From: Deltaproteobacteria bacterium
GTDB lineage: Bacteria > Desulfobacterota > DSM-4660 > Desulfatiglandales > HGW-15
NCBI GenBank assembly: GCA_019308525.1
Contig: JAFDIC010000001.1
Span: 1-52,656 of the forward strand
DNA: 52,656 nucleotides
Direction of reading: 5' to 3'
Shown here: in pieces, positions 9,410 through 17,237 of the stretch
Layout of the letters: each line of letters begins with the position of its first letter
How positions within the stretch are numbered: the first letter of the stretch is position 1
Program-made: the position numbers and the translations under genes
The notes under the pieces: generated by a model
Told to the model about the DNA's origin: nothing
The model's input: only the letters and a program-made list of their open reading frames with translations
Databases searched by the model: none

Positions 9410-10627
9410 CTACCTGGCCTCTCCCGTCTTTTCCACCGGCGGAGCCCCACTCCTTCCACCGGCTTGACTTGACTGTTTTATCACTTCGAGTCTTTCCAGG
9501 ATCTTTTCTGCCTTCTGTATCAGATATTTCAGCCTCTTGTAGTCCGGATCAATCTTCTTTACCAGTTCCCATTCCTTGATTGCTTCCTCTAATTTCTCTT
9601 CTCCGTAATACTTCATACCTCTCTTGTAATGGTATTCCTTGTAAAGGGCCTCGCTTTCCTTGATAAATCTCCGGCACTCAGCACACTGCGCATCATATTC
9701 AAGGGCCTTCTTGAACTCTTCACGGGCCATCAGGTATTGCCCCTTCTCCAGGAAGCCCTTTCCTATCAGCAAATGGGCCCTTGTTGCATAGGAAAGCGCC
9801 TTTTCGTCACCTGGATCCCTCTCCAAGAGCTTGCGAAACTCCTCGGCGGCCTCCACATACCTTCCCTTTTCAAACAGTTCTTCCCCATGACGCCTGTAAA
9901 AGGCGATCTGAAGTGCAATTGAATCATCCGCAACAGGAGGCGTTCCGCTCTCCAGCAGTGAACTCTCCCAGTCCCACTCTTCACCTTCATAGACGTATTG
10001 TAGATCCGTCTTTACTTGTCCCTTCTTTGCAAGGAACTTCAATCCCTCTATTTCCGGGACCTTCACCTGTTGCCCCACCCTTATTTTGGTAACATCGGCT
10101 ATGTTGTTGAATTCCGCTATGATGGTGAACTTGGTATGGTCACCGTAGTAATTCTCCGCAATCTTGGACAGGCTGTCTCCCCGCTGTATGGTGTGCAGAA
10201 CATACCGCTTGATCCTTAACCTCTTTCTTCCAGTCAACCTTTTTACAACTTTCCCGTAGTCCGGCATGAGCCTCAGTGCGACCAGAAACTGCTGTCTCGC
10301 TCGACCGTATTTTCCTTGCCTTTGGTACCTCATTCCCCTCTCATAGTGGGCCCTGGCCAGGTCGCGGAGTCTTTTTTCAAGACGTCGGCATCCTTCGATG
10401 GCTTCTTTCTTGAGGGGAGAAACCGTCCGGGCCAGCTTGAAATGCCTATAGGCCGCCACGAGATTCGATTCTTGTTCGTACCTCTCTGCCTTGGAAAGGT
10501 ATTCCGCTGCCAGCCTTTCACCAGGCCTTTCGTCAGGGGCCGGCATTTGCCTCCCGGTTGCGCAGGCATTCAGCAACAGGAGGAGGGAACCGGCAAGTAT
10601 GTAACGCCTAATTCTAACCGCTGTTCT
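9410..10627 (-). CDS. Lipoprotein with LysM domain and TPR repeats
   Basis: About 405 aa. A short basic N-terminus and hydrophobic core end in the lipobox LLNAC, so the protein is probably lipid-anchored in the periplasm. Helical TPR-like repeats come first, then one LysM module near residues 140-190 (RGDSLSKIAENYYGD, later VGQQVKVPE), which binds glycan strands, then at least three more TPR-type repeats up to the C-terminus. The start chosen is the GTG at 10627, inside the end of the deacetylase gene (14-nt overlap); a TTG at 10666 is the alternative. The overlap and the neighbours suggest a cell-wall role in one operon with the deacetylase and the cyclase. Confidence 0.8.
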   Translation of the reverse strand, partial: RTAVRIRRYILAGSLLLLLNACATGRQMPAPDERPGERLAAEYLSKAERYEQESNLVAAYRHFKLARTVSPLKKEAIEGCRRLEKRLRDLARAHYERGMRYQRQGKYGRARQQFLVALRLMPDYGKVVKRLTGRKRLRIKRYVLHTIQRGDSLSKIAENYYGDHTKFTIIAEFNNIADVTKIRVGQQVKVPEIEGLKFLAKKGQVKTDLQYVYEGEEWDWESSLLESGTPPVADDSIALQIAFYRRHGEELFEKGRYVEAAEEFRKLLERDPGDEKALSYATRAHLLIGKGFLEKGQYLMAREEFKKALEYDAQCAECRRFIKESEALYKEYHYKRGMKYYGEEKLEEAIKEWELVKKIDPDYKRLKYLIQKAEKILERLEVIKQSSQAGGRSGAPPVEKTGEAR

Positions 10628-11366
10628 CACGCAGGGAAAACATCTTAAACACCTTAAGGTCGGCAATGAATCCGTCCTTGTCCTGCTCTGTAATCCGCCA
10701 CCTCTTCAACGACATCGGGTCTGCGAAAAATGGATTGCTACCCGGTTGGTTCGTAAGACCGATGCTGTAACCCGCTCTTTCGGCCATTAGCAAGATCCCT
10801 GGGCTGGTCTCGCCAAAGGGGTATGCCAGAAGCTCCGTATCTTGGTTCAGGTTCTGGTCAATCACCCTTTTGGATTCTACCAGATCCTTTTCCACCCTGT
10901 CCAGGTATCCCCGTTCATCCTTTCCGGGTTTCTGCCCTGTCACGCTTCCACGGGATACCCCGTGGGAACCGATCTCAAAACCCAGGGCCTTTATTTCCCG
11001 TAATTGATCCCAGGTCAGTGCCTTGTCCGACGTGCCTATGAAATCAGTGTATATGAAAAGGGCGGCCTTGAAACCATACTTGTTCAGGATGGGGAGGGCG
11101 ATATCGTAGAAGGACTTGTCGCCGTCATCGATCGTAATAACCACCGACCTCTCAGGGATCCTCCTCCGGTACTTCAAAAACCCCTTCATGTCATCCAGTG
11201 TTATCACTCTATAACCATGATCCTTCAAATATCTCATTTGTAGTTCAAAGGACTGAGGAGAGATACAAAGAGGAGGATTGCAGTCCTTCCCAAACCTGTG
11301 GTAGCGAAGGATGGGGACGACCTGGTACCCTTCAGGCCGGAGACCTCCCTTTTTTTCTTCTTTCAA
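10614..11366 (-). CDS. Polysaccharide deacetylase (catalytic body, reading frame broken at the N-terminus)
   Basis: NodB-homology (CE4) protein: QVVPILRYHRFG, the first metal motif VITIDDGD and a LAYPFGETS segment identify the family, which removes N-acetyl groups from chitin- or peptidoglycan-like polymers. The second motif, normally HxxxH, reads SHGVSR, so the second metal-binding His is missing and activity is doubtful. This frame has only a TTG start at 11366 and no export signal. A lipoprotein signal peptide lies just upstream in a different frame (11392-11559), so the true gene probably runs 11559 to 10614 with a one-base frameshift near 11407-11410. Confidence 0.78.
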   Translation of the reverse strand: MKEEKKGGLRPEGYQVVPILRYHRFGKDCNPPLCISPQSFELQMRYLKDHGYRVITLDDMKGFLKYRRRIPERSVVITIDDGDKSFYDIALPILNKYGFKAALFIYTDFIGTSDKALTWDQLREIKALGFEIGSHGVSRGSVTGQKPGKDERGYLDRVEKDLVESKRVIDQNLNQDTELLAYPFGETSPGILLMAERAGYSIGLTNQPGSNPFFADPMSLKRWRITEQDKDGFIADLKVFKMFSLRENSG

Positions 11367-11391
11367 AGGTATGACTACGTGCCTCCCTTTC

Positions 11392-11559
11392 TCAAAGGGC
11401 AGAGCGAAAAGTCATGCCCGTTCTCTTTCCCGCCGGGGTGGACAAGCCCTGGTCCCTGTCCGATAGGGCCGGGATGCAACCACCTACCCACGGGAACAAC
11501 ACAAGCATGACGCACAACTGCAAAAAGATCCTTGAACCACTTGCTGCCCTGTTTTTCAT
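11392..11559 (-). CDS. Lipoprotein signal peptide reading frame, probable 5' part of the deacetylase gene
   Basis: Too short for ordinary ORF lists: 55 codons from the ATG at 11559 to a TGA at 11392. The product starts MKNRAASGSRIF, continues with a hydrophobic core and ends the signal in the lipobox WVGGC at residue 28, a convincing lipoprotein signal. The ATG sits 3 nt after the cyclase stop behind a GAGGGGAAAG site. The frame stops exactly where the deacetylase frame opens (the two overlap around 11395-11415), and losing one T from the TTTT run at 11407-11410 would join them. It may be a genuine mutation or a sequencing error. Confidence 0.65.
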   Translation of the reverse strand: MKNRAASGSRIFLQLCVMLVLFPWVGGCIPALSDRDQGLSTPAGKRTGMTFRSAL

Positions 11560-11562
11560 GCC

Positions 11563-13167
11563 CTAGCTTTCCCCTCTTCCTGGACCCACGACCTTGTAAA
11601 TCCTGATCCCCTCACTCCTCCCCCTTACCGTAACCCGGCCCATCTCCTCAAACCGGAACTCACCGCCATCCACCGCCATATCGTACGTGCTGCCACTGAC
11701 CAGTATCTCGCCCTCCTTGGCAATGGAGGTGATTCGTGAGGCCACGTTCACATTGTCCCCTATGACCGTGTATTCCATTCTTCTCGGGGACCCCAGATTC
11801 CCGGCCACCATTTCTCCGGTGTTGACTCCTATGCCCACCTTTATGCCGTCCTCCCCCAGTTTCCCTTCTCCGTTCAGCCTTGAAATACGGGTCTGGATCT
11901 CCAAGGCGCACCTCACCGCGGATTGAGCGTGCATGGTATTAGAGACAGGGGCCCCGAATACGGCCAGTGCCTCGTCCCCGAGAAATTTGTTGATATGCCC
12001 CCCATGCTTGATAACAGCTTCAGTCACCTGGGAGAAATAGGCATTAAGCAAATCGACGATCCCCTCGGGGTCCTTTTTTTCCGATAGGGCTGTAAAACCC
12101 CTTATATCCACAAACAGGACCGTGACCTCTACCTTTAACCCCTTCATCCATTTGTTGTCAGGGTTTGCGAGGATCTTCTCCACTATTTCAGGTGCCACAT
12201 ATCTCCCGAAGGAATCCTTGATTCTTTCTTTCAGTTCCAGGTCTTCTGCCATCCTGTTGAAGGCCAATGCCAGGTCACCCAGTTCGTCGTTCCTCTCGAT
12301 TCGAACTCTGTAATCCAGCCGGCCAGTTCCCAATGCCTTTGTGCCTTGCCTGAGCTTCCTTATTGGCCCGGAGAAATATGTGCTCAAGATCAGGCTCAAG
12401 GGGATCCCAAGCATGGTGATCACCGCTGTGAGAAGCCAGGTAAATGTCCTCGCATCCTTGATGTTTTGAAGGACCTTCTCTTGCGTGATCGCGAGGTAAA
12501 CTTTCCCCACTTTGATTTTCTGGTAGACAATGGGGCTTTCAAAGAACAGGGCCTCCTTCCCATCGTAGGGGAAAAAGGACACCCGAACATCCTCTCCGCT
12601 GCCAGCGGCCTTGCGCAGCGGGGGAAGGGAATAGGGTTTGTTCACCTCCTCTATCTTACTGTGGGCCCTTATTATGTTCCTGTGGTCCACAATGAGGGCG
12701 TAGATGACCTGCTCATTCTGAGCAACGTCATTGACAAGCTGGAAGAGGGCCAGATCCTCCTCTCCCAGGAGCTTGTCTCGTGCGTTGTTGCCCACAATGC
12801 GTACAAGGCTTTCGCCAAGGTTTACCAATTGCCCGATGAACTGCCTCTTTTGCCTCTCCAGGATAAGAAAGCTTGTCGTAATTATTACCAAGAATATCAG
12901 CAAGGTGGACAGGATGGACAGCTTGGTGAAAATGGAAATTCTGATAGTTCTCTTTCGCCGTTCCTTTACACGCCGGTCCCGGCCTTTCCTGCGGTCAGTG
13001 AAATCAATGGGATCTTGTTTTTTTCTTCTATCCTTACCCGATCGGCGGTCTCTTCCAAGCCTCCTCTCCGGCCAGGTGTCTTCCTTTGGAAGCTTGGCAT
13101 GCTCCTGGTATCCCGCCGCCCCTTCGGCGGGGTGTTTGCCAGTATCGGAATAACTCTCAGACATCAT
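11563..13167 (-). CDS. Membrane adenylate/guanylate cyclase with HAMP domain (class III)
   Basis: 534 aa. Residues 35-74 form a strongly basic tract with repeated GRDRR/GKDRR units. A transmembrane helix follows at about 80-103, a periplasmic sensor region at 104-242, a second helix at 243-266, a HAMP domain to about 320 and a class III cyclase domain at 345-525. In the cyclase domain the metal aspartates are D354 (FVDIRGFTA) and D398 (KFLGDEALAVFG), and the NxxxR transition-state motif is NVNVASR near residue 475. It should make cAMP in response to an envelope signal. A second ATG is at codon 2. The lipoprotein frame starts 3 nt after its stop, so this is the head of a three-gene operon. Confidence 0.9.
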   Translation of the reverse strand: MMSESYSDTGKHPAEGAAGYQEHAKLPKEDTWPERRLGRDRRSGKDRRKKQDPIDFTDRRKGRDRRVKERRKRTIRISIFTKLSILSTLLIFLVIITTSFLILERQKRQFIGQLVNLGESLVRIVGNNARDKLLGEEDLALFQLVNDVAQNEQVIYALIVDHRNIIRAHSKIEEVNKPYSLPPLRKAAGSGEDVRVSFFPYDGKEALFFESPIVYQKIKVGKVYLAITQEKVLQNIKDARTFTWLLTAVITMLGIPLSLILSTYFSGPIRKLRQGTKALGTGRLDYRVRIERNDELGDLALAFNRMAEDLELKERIKDSFGRYVAPEIVEKILANPDNKWMKGLKVEVTVLFVDIRGFTALSEKKDPEGIVDLLNAYFSQVTEAVIKHGGHINKFLGDEALAVFGAPVSNTMHAQSAVRCALEIQTRISRLNGEGKLGEDGIKVGIGVNTGEMVAGNLGSPRRMEYTVIGDNVNVASRITSIAKEGEILVSGSTYDMAVDGGEFRFEEMGRVTVRGRSEGIRIYKVVGPGRGES

Positions 13168-13482
13168 CCCCTATCCTGTCCTAGTGCACACAAGCCGCTC
13201 ATTTACCGCGAAAGGACCCCAAGGGCCACGCCCCGTTATTCCATCATTCCAACTGGGGTGAAACCCCTAAGTTCTGTTTAATCTTATTAATTTTAGCTCA
13301 AGAAAAACCATTTGTCAATGAACACCTTGCCTAATCGAGATAGAAAGGGCAACAATAGTACCTCCTTGAAACTCTGTCCGGCTCCAAACCAAGTTTTCTC
13401 TTTACTGTCACCTCCGTGGCACCGGGGTAGGATTCCGCAGGATAGTTATCGAAGTAATTGGTGGTAGCCCCTGGGAGATCTC
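13168..13482. other. Intergenic region between the cyclase and the ABC exporter operons
   Basis: It holds the cyclase promoter (13290-13318). Between 13320 and 13482 the minus strand stays open in one frame without a start codon; I do not recognise its translation. No terminator with a T run is evident after the exporter operon. Confidence 0.45.
13290..13318 (-). promoter_or_regulatory. Sigma-70-type promoter of the cyclase operon
   Basis: On the minus strand a consensus TTGACA (13318-13313) and TAAAAT (13295-13290) are 17 bp apart, in the only AT-rich patch of the gap. Transcription would begin near 13283, about 115 nt before the cyclase ATG. Confidence 0.75.
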
Positions 13483-14604
13483 TTAGTCGAGTGTCTTCCG
13501 GAATCGATTCAGGGCGCCCCAGAACACGGCCATGCCAATGACGGTCATAGCCAGGAATTGGGGCCACAAAACCCCAAGCCCCACTCCCTTTAGAAAGACA
13601 CCCCTGACGATCACGAGGAAATACATCAGGGGATTCAGGTAGGCGATCCACCGGACAAGAACAGGCATGTTTGCTACCGGGAATACGAACCCGCTGAACA
13701 TGAAAAAGGGCATCAGGAAAAAGAAGGTGGTCATTACAGCCTGCTGCTGGGTGGAAGATACGGTGGAAATGAAAAGACCTATTCCCAGGGTGCTCAGGAG
13801 AAACAGGCACGTGCCCAGGAAGATCAGTGCAATATTGCCGCGAAAGGGAATCGAGAACCAAAACACGGCAAAGAGGGTGACCATGACCATCTGCCCCAGT
13901 GCAATGATTACGTACGGTACGGTCTTGCCCAGGACGAACTCCCCCCGACCTAAGGGGGTGACGATCAGTTGTTCGATGGTCCCCTTTTCTTTCTCCCTTA
14001 TTATGGCCATGGAAGTCAACAGTAGCGAAAGGATCATTACCAGTACCGCGACTATCGCAGGCACATAGAAGTTCCTGCTTTCCAGGTTGGGATTGTACCA
14101 GGTGCGCAACCGGGCATCCACCTTGCCGTATTCAAGCTTCCGGGCGTATAGCTCCCTGATAAACGCCTGGTTCAGCCCGTTCAATACAAGAACCGCGTAC
14201 CCGATCCGGACCATGGCCATGTTGCTCATGGTCCCGTCCACAAGGACCTGTATTTTCGCGGAATCCTTTTCTCTGATTCGTCTGGAGAAATCAGGAGGAA
14301 TCTTTACTGCGATATCCACCTGCCTCTTCAAGAGGATATCCTCCAGGGTCTCGGAATCTCCCACGTAACGGGTAATCCTGAAGGTCCTGTTGGCATCCAG
14401 GGCGTCAAGGAGTCTCCGACTTTCAATGCTGTGGGAGTAGTCCAACACCCCCACCCTGACATCTCTCACGTCAGTGGTAACCACGTACCCGAAGATCAGC
14501 AGTTGCACGAAGGGCGAAACGACCAGGAGAGGCCTGTTCTTCTTGTCCCTGAACAGCTGGATAAATTCTTTCCTCACCAGTTCCCGCACACGGACCCAGC
14601 TCAA
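13483..14604 (-). CDS. ABC-2 type exporter permease (YbhR/YbhS-like), second copy
   Basis: 373 aa with one N-terminal transmembrane helix (about residues 25-45), a large extracytoplasmic domain to about 180, then five closely spaced helices, the ABC-2 membrane layout. The EKEKGTIEQLIVTPLGRGEF segment after the second helix is the family's coupling region. The start is TTG at 14604, supported by GGGAGGG 8 nt upstream; it lies one base after the stop of the preceding permease. It is the last gene of the exporter operon and probably forms a heterodimer with its neighbour, exporting drugs or other amphiphiles. Confidence 0.88.
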   Translation of the reverse strand: MSWVRVRELVRKEFIQLFRDKKNRPLLVVSPFVQLLIFGYVVTTDVRDVRVGVLDYSHSIESRRLLDALDANRTFRITRYVGDSETLEDILLKRQVDIAVKIPPDFSRRIREKDSAKIQVLVDGTMSNMAMVRIGYAVLVLNGLNQAFIRELYARKLEYGKVDARLRTWYNPNLESRNFYVPAIVAVLVMILSLLLTSMAIIREKEKGTIEQLIVTPLGRGEFVLGKTVPYVIIALGQMVMVTLFAVFWFSIPFRGNIALIFLGTCLFLLSTLGIGLFISTVSSTQQQAVMTTFFFLMPFFMFSGFVFPVANMPVLVRWIAYLNPLMYFLVIVRGVFLKGVGLGVLWPQFLAMTVIGMAVFWGALNRFRKTLD

Positions 14605-14605
14605 A

Positions 14606-15739
14606 TCACATTCCCTCCCTTCTCAAGAGGCGGTAGGTCACCCCGAGGAGTACCAGGCACATCGCCAACAGCACAAGGTAGTCGTGCCAGAGGTGGGCCA
14701 GGCCGAGTCTCCTGAGGTAAAGGCCGTTGAGGATATCTATGAAATATGTGGCCGGGATGACACGGCTTATGTCCTGTAGCACCCGCGGCATATTGCCCAC
14801 GGGAAAGACGAAGTCTGAGAGGAGAAAAGACGGCATATAGGTAACCAGTATGGCCATCTGGTTGGCAATGAGTTGAGATCTGGTAGCCACCGAGATGAGC
14901 AACCCCAGCCCCAGGGCAACGGAGAGATAAAGGGCCGAAGCCAGTACCATCAACCAAAAACTGGACTTGATAATGATACCATAGAGCACCTGGCCCATGA
15001 GAACCGCAATCAAGACGTCCGTAAGTCCGATAAAAAAATAGGGGATCGCCTTTCCGACCAGGAACTCTCCCCCACCCAGGGGAAGGGAGAGGATAGTCTC
15101 CATTGTGCCGTTTTCATACTCCCTCGCTATTACAAGGGATGTCAGGAGGGCACCGACTATGACTATTATGACCGCGATTATGCCGGGTATGATGAAATTC
15201 CTGCTTTCCAGGTCCTCGTTGAACCAGACCCTGAACCTGGCTTCCACGGGCTCCTTGATCTCTTCAAGGCCATGGCGATTGAGAAATTCCAGGAGGCGGC
15301 CCCTGTTGTAATCTTCAACAAAGGCTATGATGTAGCTCCTGGAGAGGCCTGCGTAGTTGGGGTCGCTGGCATCAATGAGCACCTGGATGGGTACCTCCCG
15401 GTCCGCCCTCAGTTCACTGGTCCATCCCGGGGGCAAGATCAGGGCAATGGTCGCCTCTCCCTGGTCGAGATACCCTGTTGCAGCTCTGATGTCCGGCAGG
15501 TACCCCAGTACATCAAAATAGGACGATGCATTCAGCCTGGCCGCAAAATCCCGGCTCAGATCGCTCCTGTCATAGTCCACCACCACGGTCCTTATGTCCT
15601 CCACGTCCAGGCTGAGGGCATACCCGAAGAGCAGGATCAGGACGACGGGAATTATGAAGGCCAGGTACAGGCTCCTGAAATCTCTGATCAGGTGGTAGAA
15701 CTCCTTGCGGGCGACAGCTTTCACCTTGCCTGGATTCAA
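14606..15739 (-). CDS. ABC-2 type exporter permease (YbhS/YbhR-like), first copy
   Basis: 377 aa with the same layout as the next gene and recognisable similarity to it (ARKEFYHLIRD at the N-terminus against VRKEFIQLFRD; SRNFIIPGI against SRNFYVPAI), so the two permeases are paralogues from a duplication. One N-terminal helix, a soluble extracytoplasmic domain and five C-terminal helices are visible; EYENGTMETILSLPLGGGEF is the coupling segment. It starts at a TTG with GGAGG 6 nt upstream, 3 nt after the ATPase stop. It acts with the two ATPases and the HlyD protein. Confidence 0.88.
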   Translation of the reverse strand: MNPGKVKAVARKEFYHLIRDFRSLYLAFIIPVVLILLFGYALSLDVEDIRTVVVDYDRSDLSRDFAARLNASSYFDVLGYLPDIRAATGYLDQGEATIALILPPGWTSELRADREVPIQVLIDASDPNYAGLSRSYIIAFVEDYNRGRLLEFLNRHGLEEIKEPVEARFRVWFNEDLESRNFIIPGIIAVIIVIVGALLTSLVIAREYENGTMETILSLPLGGGEFLVGKAIPYFFIGLTDVLIAVLMGQVLYGIIIKSSFWLMVLASALYLSVALGLGLLISVATRSQLIANQMAILVTYMPSFLLSDFVFPVGNMPRVLQDISRVIPATYFIDILNGLYLRRLGLAHLWHDYLVLLAMCLVLLGVTYRLLRREGM

Positions 15740-15742
15740 TGT

Positions 15743-16498
15743 TCACCTCCTGGTCATCAGCCTGAGAAAGGCATCATTCAGGTCCGCCTCCGGGTGATCG
15801 GGCAACACTTCCCTGATGATCTCCGCCGGGCTTCCCATGGCGGCTATGCGTCCCTCGTTGATCATGGCTATCCGCTCACAATTCTTAGCCTCATCCATGT
15901 AATGGGTGGTGACGAAAACAGTGACCCCGCTTTCCGCCAGGAGCGTGATGAACTCCCAAAAGTGCCGACGGGTGATGGGATCCACTCCTGCCGTGGGTTC
16001 GTCAAGAAAGATGATCTCCGGGGAATGGAGTAAAGCGCATCCGAGTGCAAGCCTCTGTCGCACTCCGGGCGGAAGTTCCATGGTGAGCCTGTTTCTGTGC
16101 TCTTCCAGGCGGGTCATCCTCAGTGCCCAGGCTATCTTCTCTTCCCAGAGATGCTGTTGCACCTTGTAAATGCCCAGGTAGAACCGGATATTCTCGAAGG
16201 GGGTCATATCTTCATACAGAGAAAACCTTTGAGACATGTACCCGATCTTCTGCTTTATCTCTTCACCCTCTTTCCATATGTCGAACCCTGCAACCTGACC
16301 CGTGCCTGAAGTCGGCCTTATGATCCCGCACAGGATGCGGATGGTAGTGGATTTGCCCGCGCCGTTGGGGCCCAAGAAACCGAATATTTCACCCCGCTTG
16401 ACTGAAAAAGAGATCTTGTCCACTGCCACAAAAGACCCGAATTTCTTCTCAAGCCTTTCTACGCGTACGGCGTCAGATTCTGAAGCCTTCACGGGCAA
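15743..16498 (-). CDS. ABC exporter ATPase (second of two, YbhF C-half-like)
   Basis: Nucleotide-binding subunit. Walker A is GPNGAGKSTT, the Q loop is YMSQRFSLYEDMT, Walker B is IIFLDEP with ATP contacts TAGVDP, and the switch His is in VTTHYMDEA. The signature is LPPGVRQ instead of LSGGQ, which suits a degenerate partner paired with a canonical ATPase. The gene overlaps the end of the first ATPase: GTG at 16492, TTG at 16498 and TTG at 16519 are possible starts. An AGGAGG at about 16508-16513 favours the TTG at 16498. In the E. coli relative both ATPase halves form one protein; here they are separate. Confidence 0.86.
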   Translation of the reverse strand: MPVKASESDAVRVERLEKKFGSFVAVDKISFSVKRGEIFGFLGPNGAGKSTTIRILCGIIRPTSGTGQVAGFDIWKEGEEIKQKIGYMSQRFSLYEDMTPFENIRFYLGIYKVQQHLWEEKIAWALRMTRLEEHRNRLTMELPPGVRQRLALGCALLHSPEIIFLDEPTAGVDPITRRHFWEFITLLAESGVTVFVTTHYMDEAKNCERIAMINEGRIAAMGSPAEIIREVLPDHPEADLNDAFLRLMTRR

Positions 16499-17225
16499 GG
16501 GCCTCGTCCTCCTTTGCAATGTGCTCTACCATGGCCTCCTCCAGGTCCGCATGGAAGGCCTTGACATCCTGGGGCGTCCCCCTGGCAAGGATCCTGGACC
16601 TGTGCATGATCGCGAGCTGGTCACATTCTTCCCCTTCCTCCAGGTAAGCGGTGGAAATCATGATCGTCATGCCTTGATCCCGCATCTCCTGGAGGATCTC
16701 CCAGAATTCCTGCCTTGATACGGGGTCAACCCCGTTCGTGGGCTCGTCCAGGAGCAGGACCTTCGGCTGGTGAACCAAAACGCAGGCAAGACCAAGCTTC
16801 TGCCTCATTCCCCCCGAAAGATCCCCTGCCGACCGATCCAGGAATGGGAGTAAGTTGGAAAAACCCAGGTATCTCTCCTTCCTCCTTCTCCTCTCCATGC
16901 CCCTTATTCCGAAGATATCCATGAAGAAGTCGAGGTTTTCCTCCACCGTGAGATCCCTGTAAAGACCGAACCTCTGAGGCATGTATCCAATCAGGGGCTT
17001 CACCCTGTCTTTTTCCCTCGAAACATCCAGGCCATCCAGGAGGATTTGCCCGGAGGAAGGTTTGATCATGGTGGCAACCATTCGAAGCAGTGTGGATTTC
17101 CCTGCACCGTCTGATCCGATGAGACCAAATATCCTGCTCCGGGGGATCTCAAGGCTCACATTGCTTACGGCCCTGACAGACCCATAGTTCTTTGAGACGT
17201 CCTTCAACAGCACCATCGGTTTCAT
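16473..17225 (-). CDS. ABC exporter ATPase (first of two, YbhF N-half-like)
   Basis: 250 aa nucleotide-binding subunit with Walker A GSDGAGKSTLL, Q loop YMPQRFGLYRDLT, canonical signature LSGGMRQK, Walker B VLLLDEP and TNGVDP. The residue that usually holds the switch His reads ISTAYLEEG, so that histidine is absent; the second ATPase keeps its own (VTTHY). The two subunits therefore look complementary, one carrying the good signature and the other the switch His, as in heterodimeric exporters with one competent site. The ATG is 12 nt after the HlyD stop and the 3' end overlaps the second ATPase. Confidence 0.87.
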   Translation of the reverse strand: MKPMVLLKDVSKNYGSVRAVSNVSLEIPRSRIFGLIGSDGAGKSTLLRMVATMIKPSSGQILLDGLDVSREKDRVKPLIGYMPQRFGLYRDLTVEENLDFFMDIFGIRGMERRRRKERYLGFSNLLPFLDRSAGDLSGGMRQKLGLACVLVHQPKVLLLDEPTNGVDPVSRQEFWEILQEMRDQGMTIMISTAYLEEGEECDQLAIMHRSRILARGTPQDVKAFHADLEEAMVEHIAKEDEALAREGFRI

Positions 17226-17237
17226 GGCATCATCCTG

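Noticed and set aside
12346..13281. 311-codon plus-strand frame opposite the adenylate cyclase gene
   Set aside because: It is antisense to a well-supported cyclase, has no ribosome site and no known motif.
13320..13482. Open minus-strand frame after the last permease, ending ...YYCCPFYLD
   Set aside because: It has no start codon of its own and continues from a shadow of the permease; I could not tie it to any family, so it is only mentioned.
14873..16033. 386-codon plus-strand frame across the ABC permease and ATPase genes
   Set aside because: Its translation is unfamiliar and it runs antisense to clear permease and ATPase motifs.
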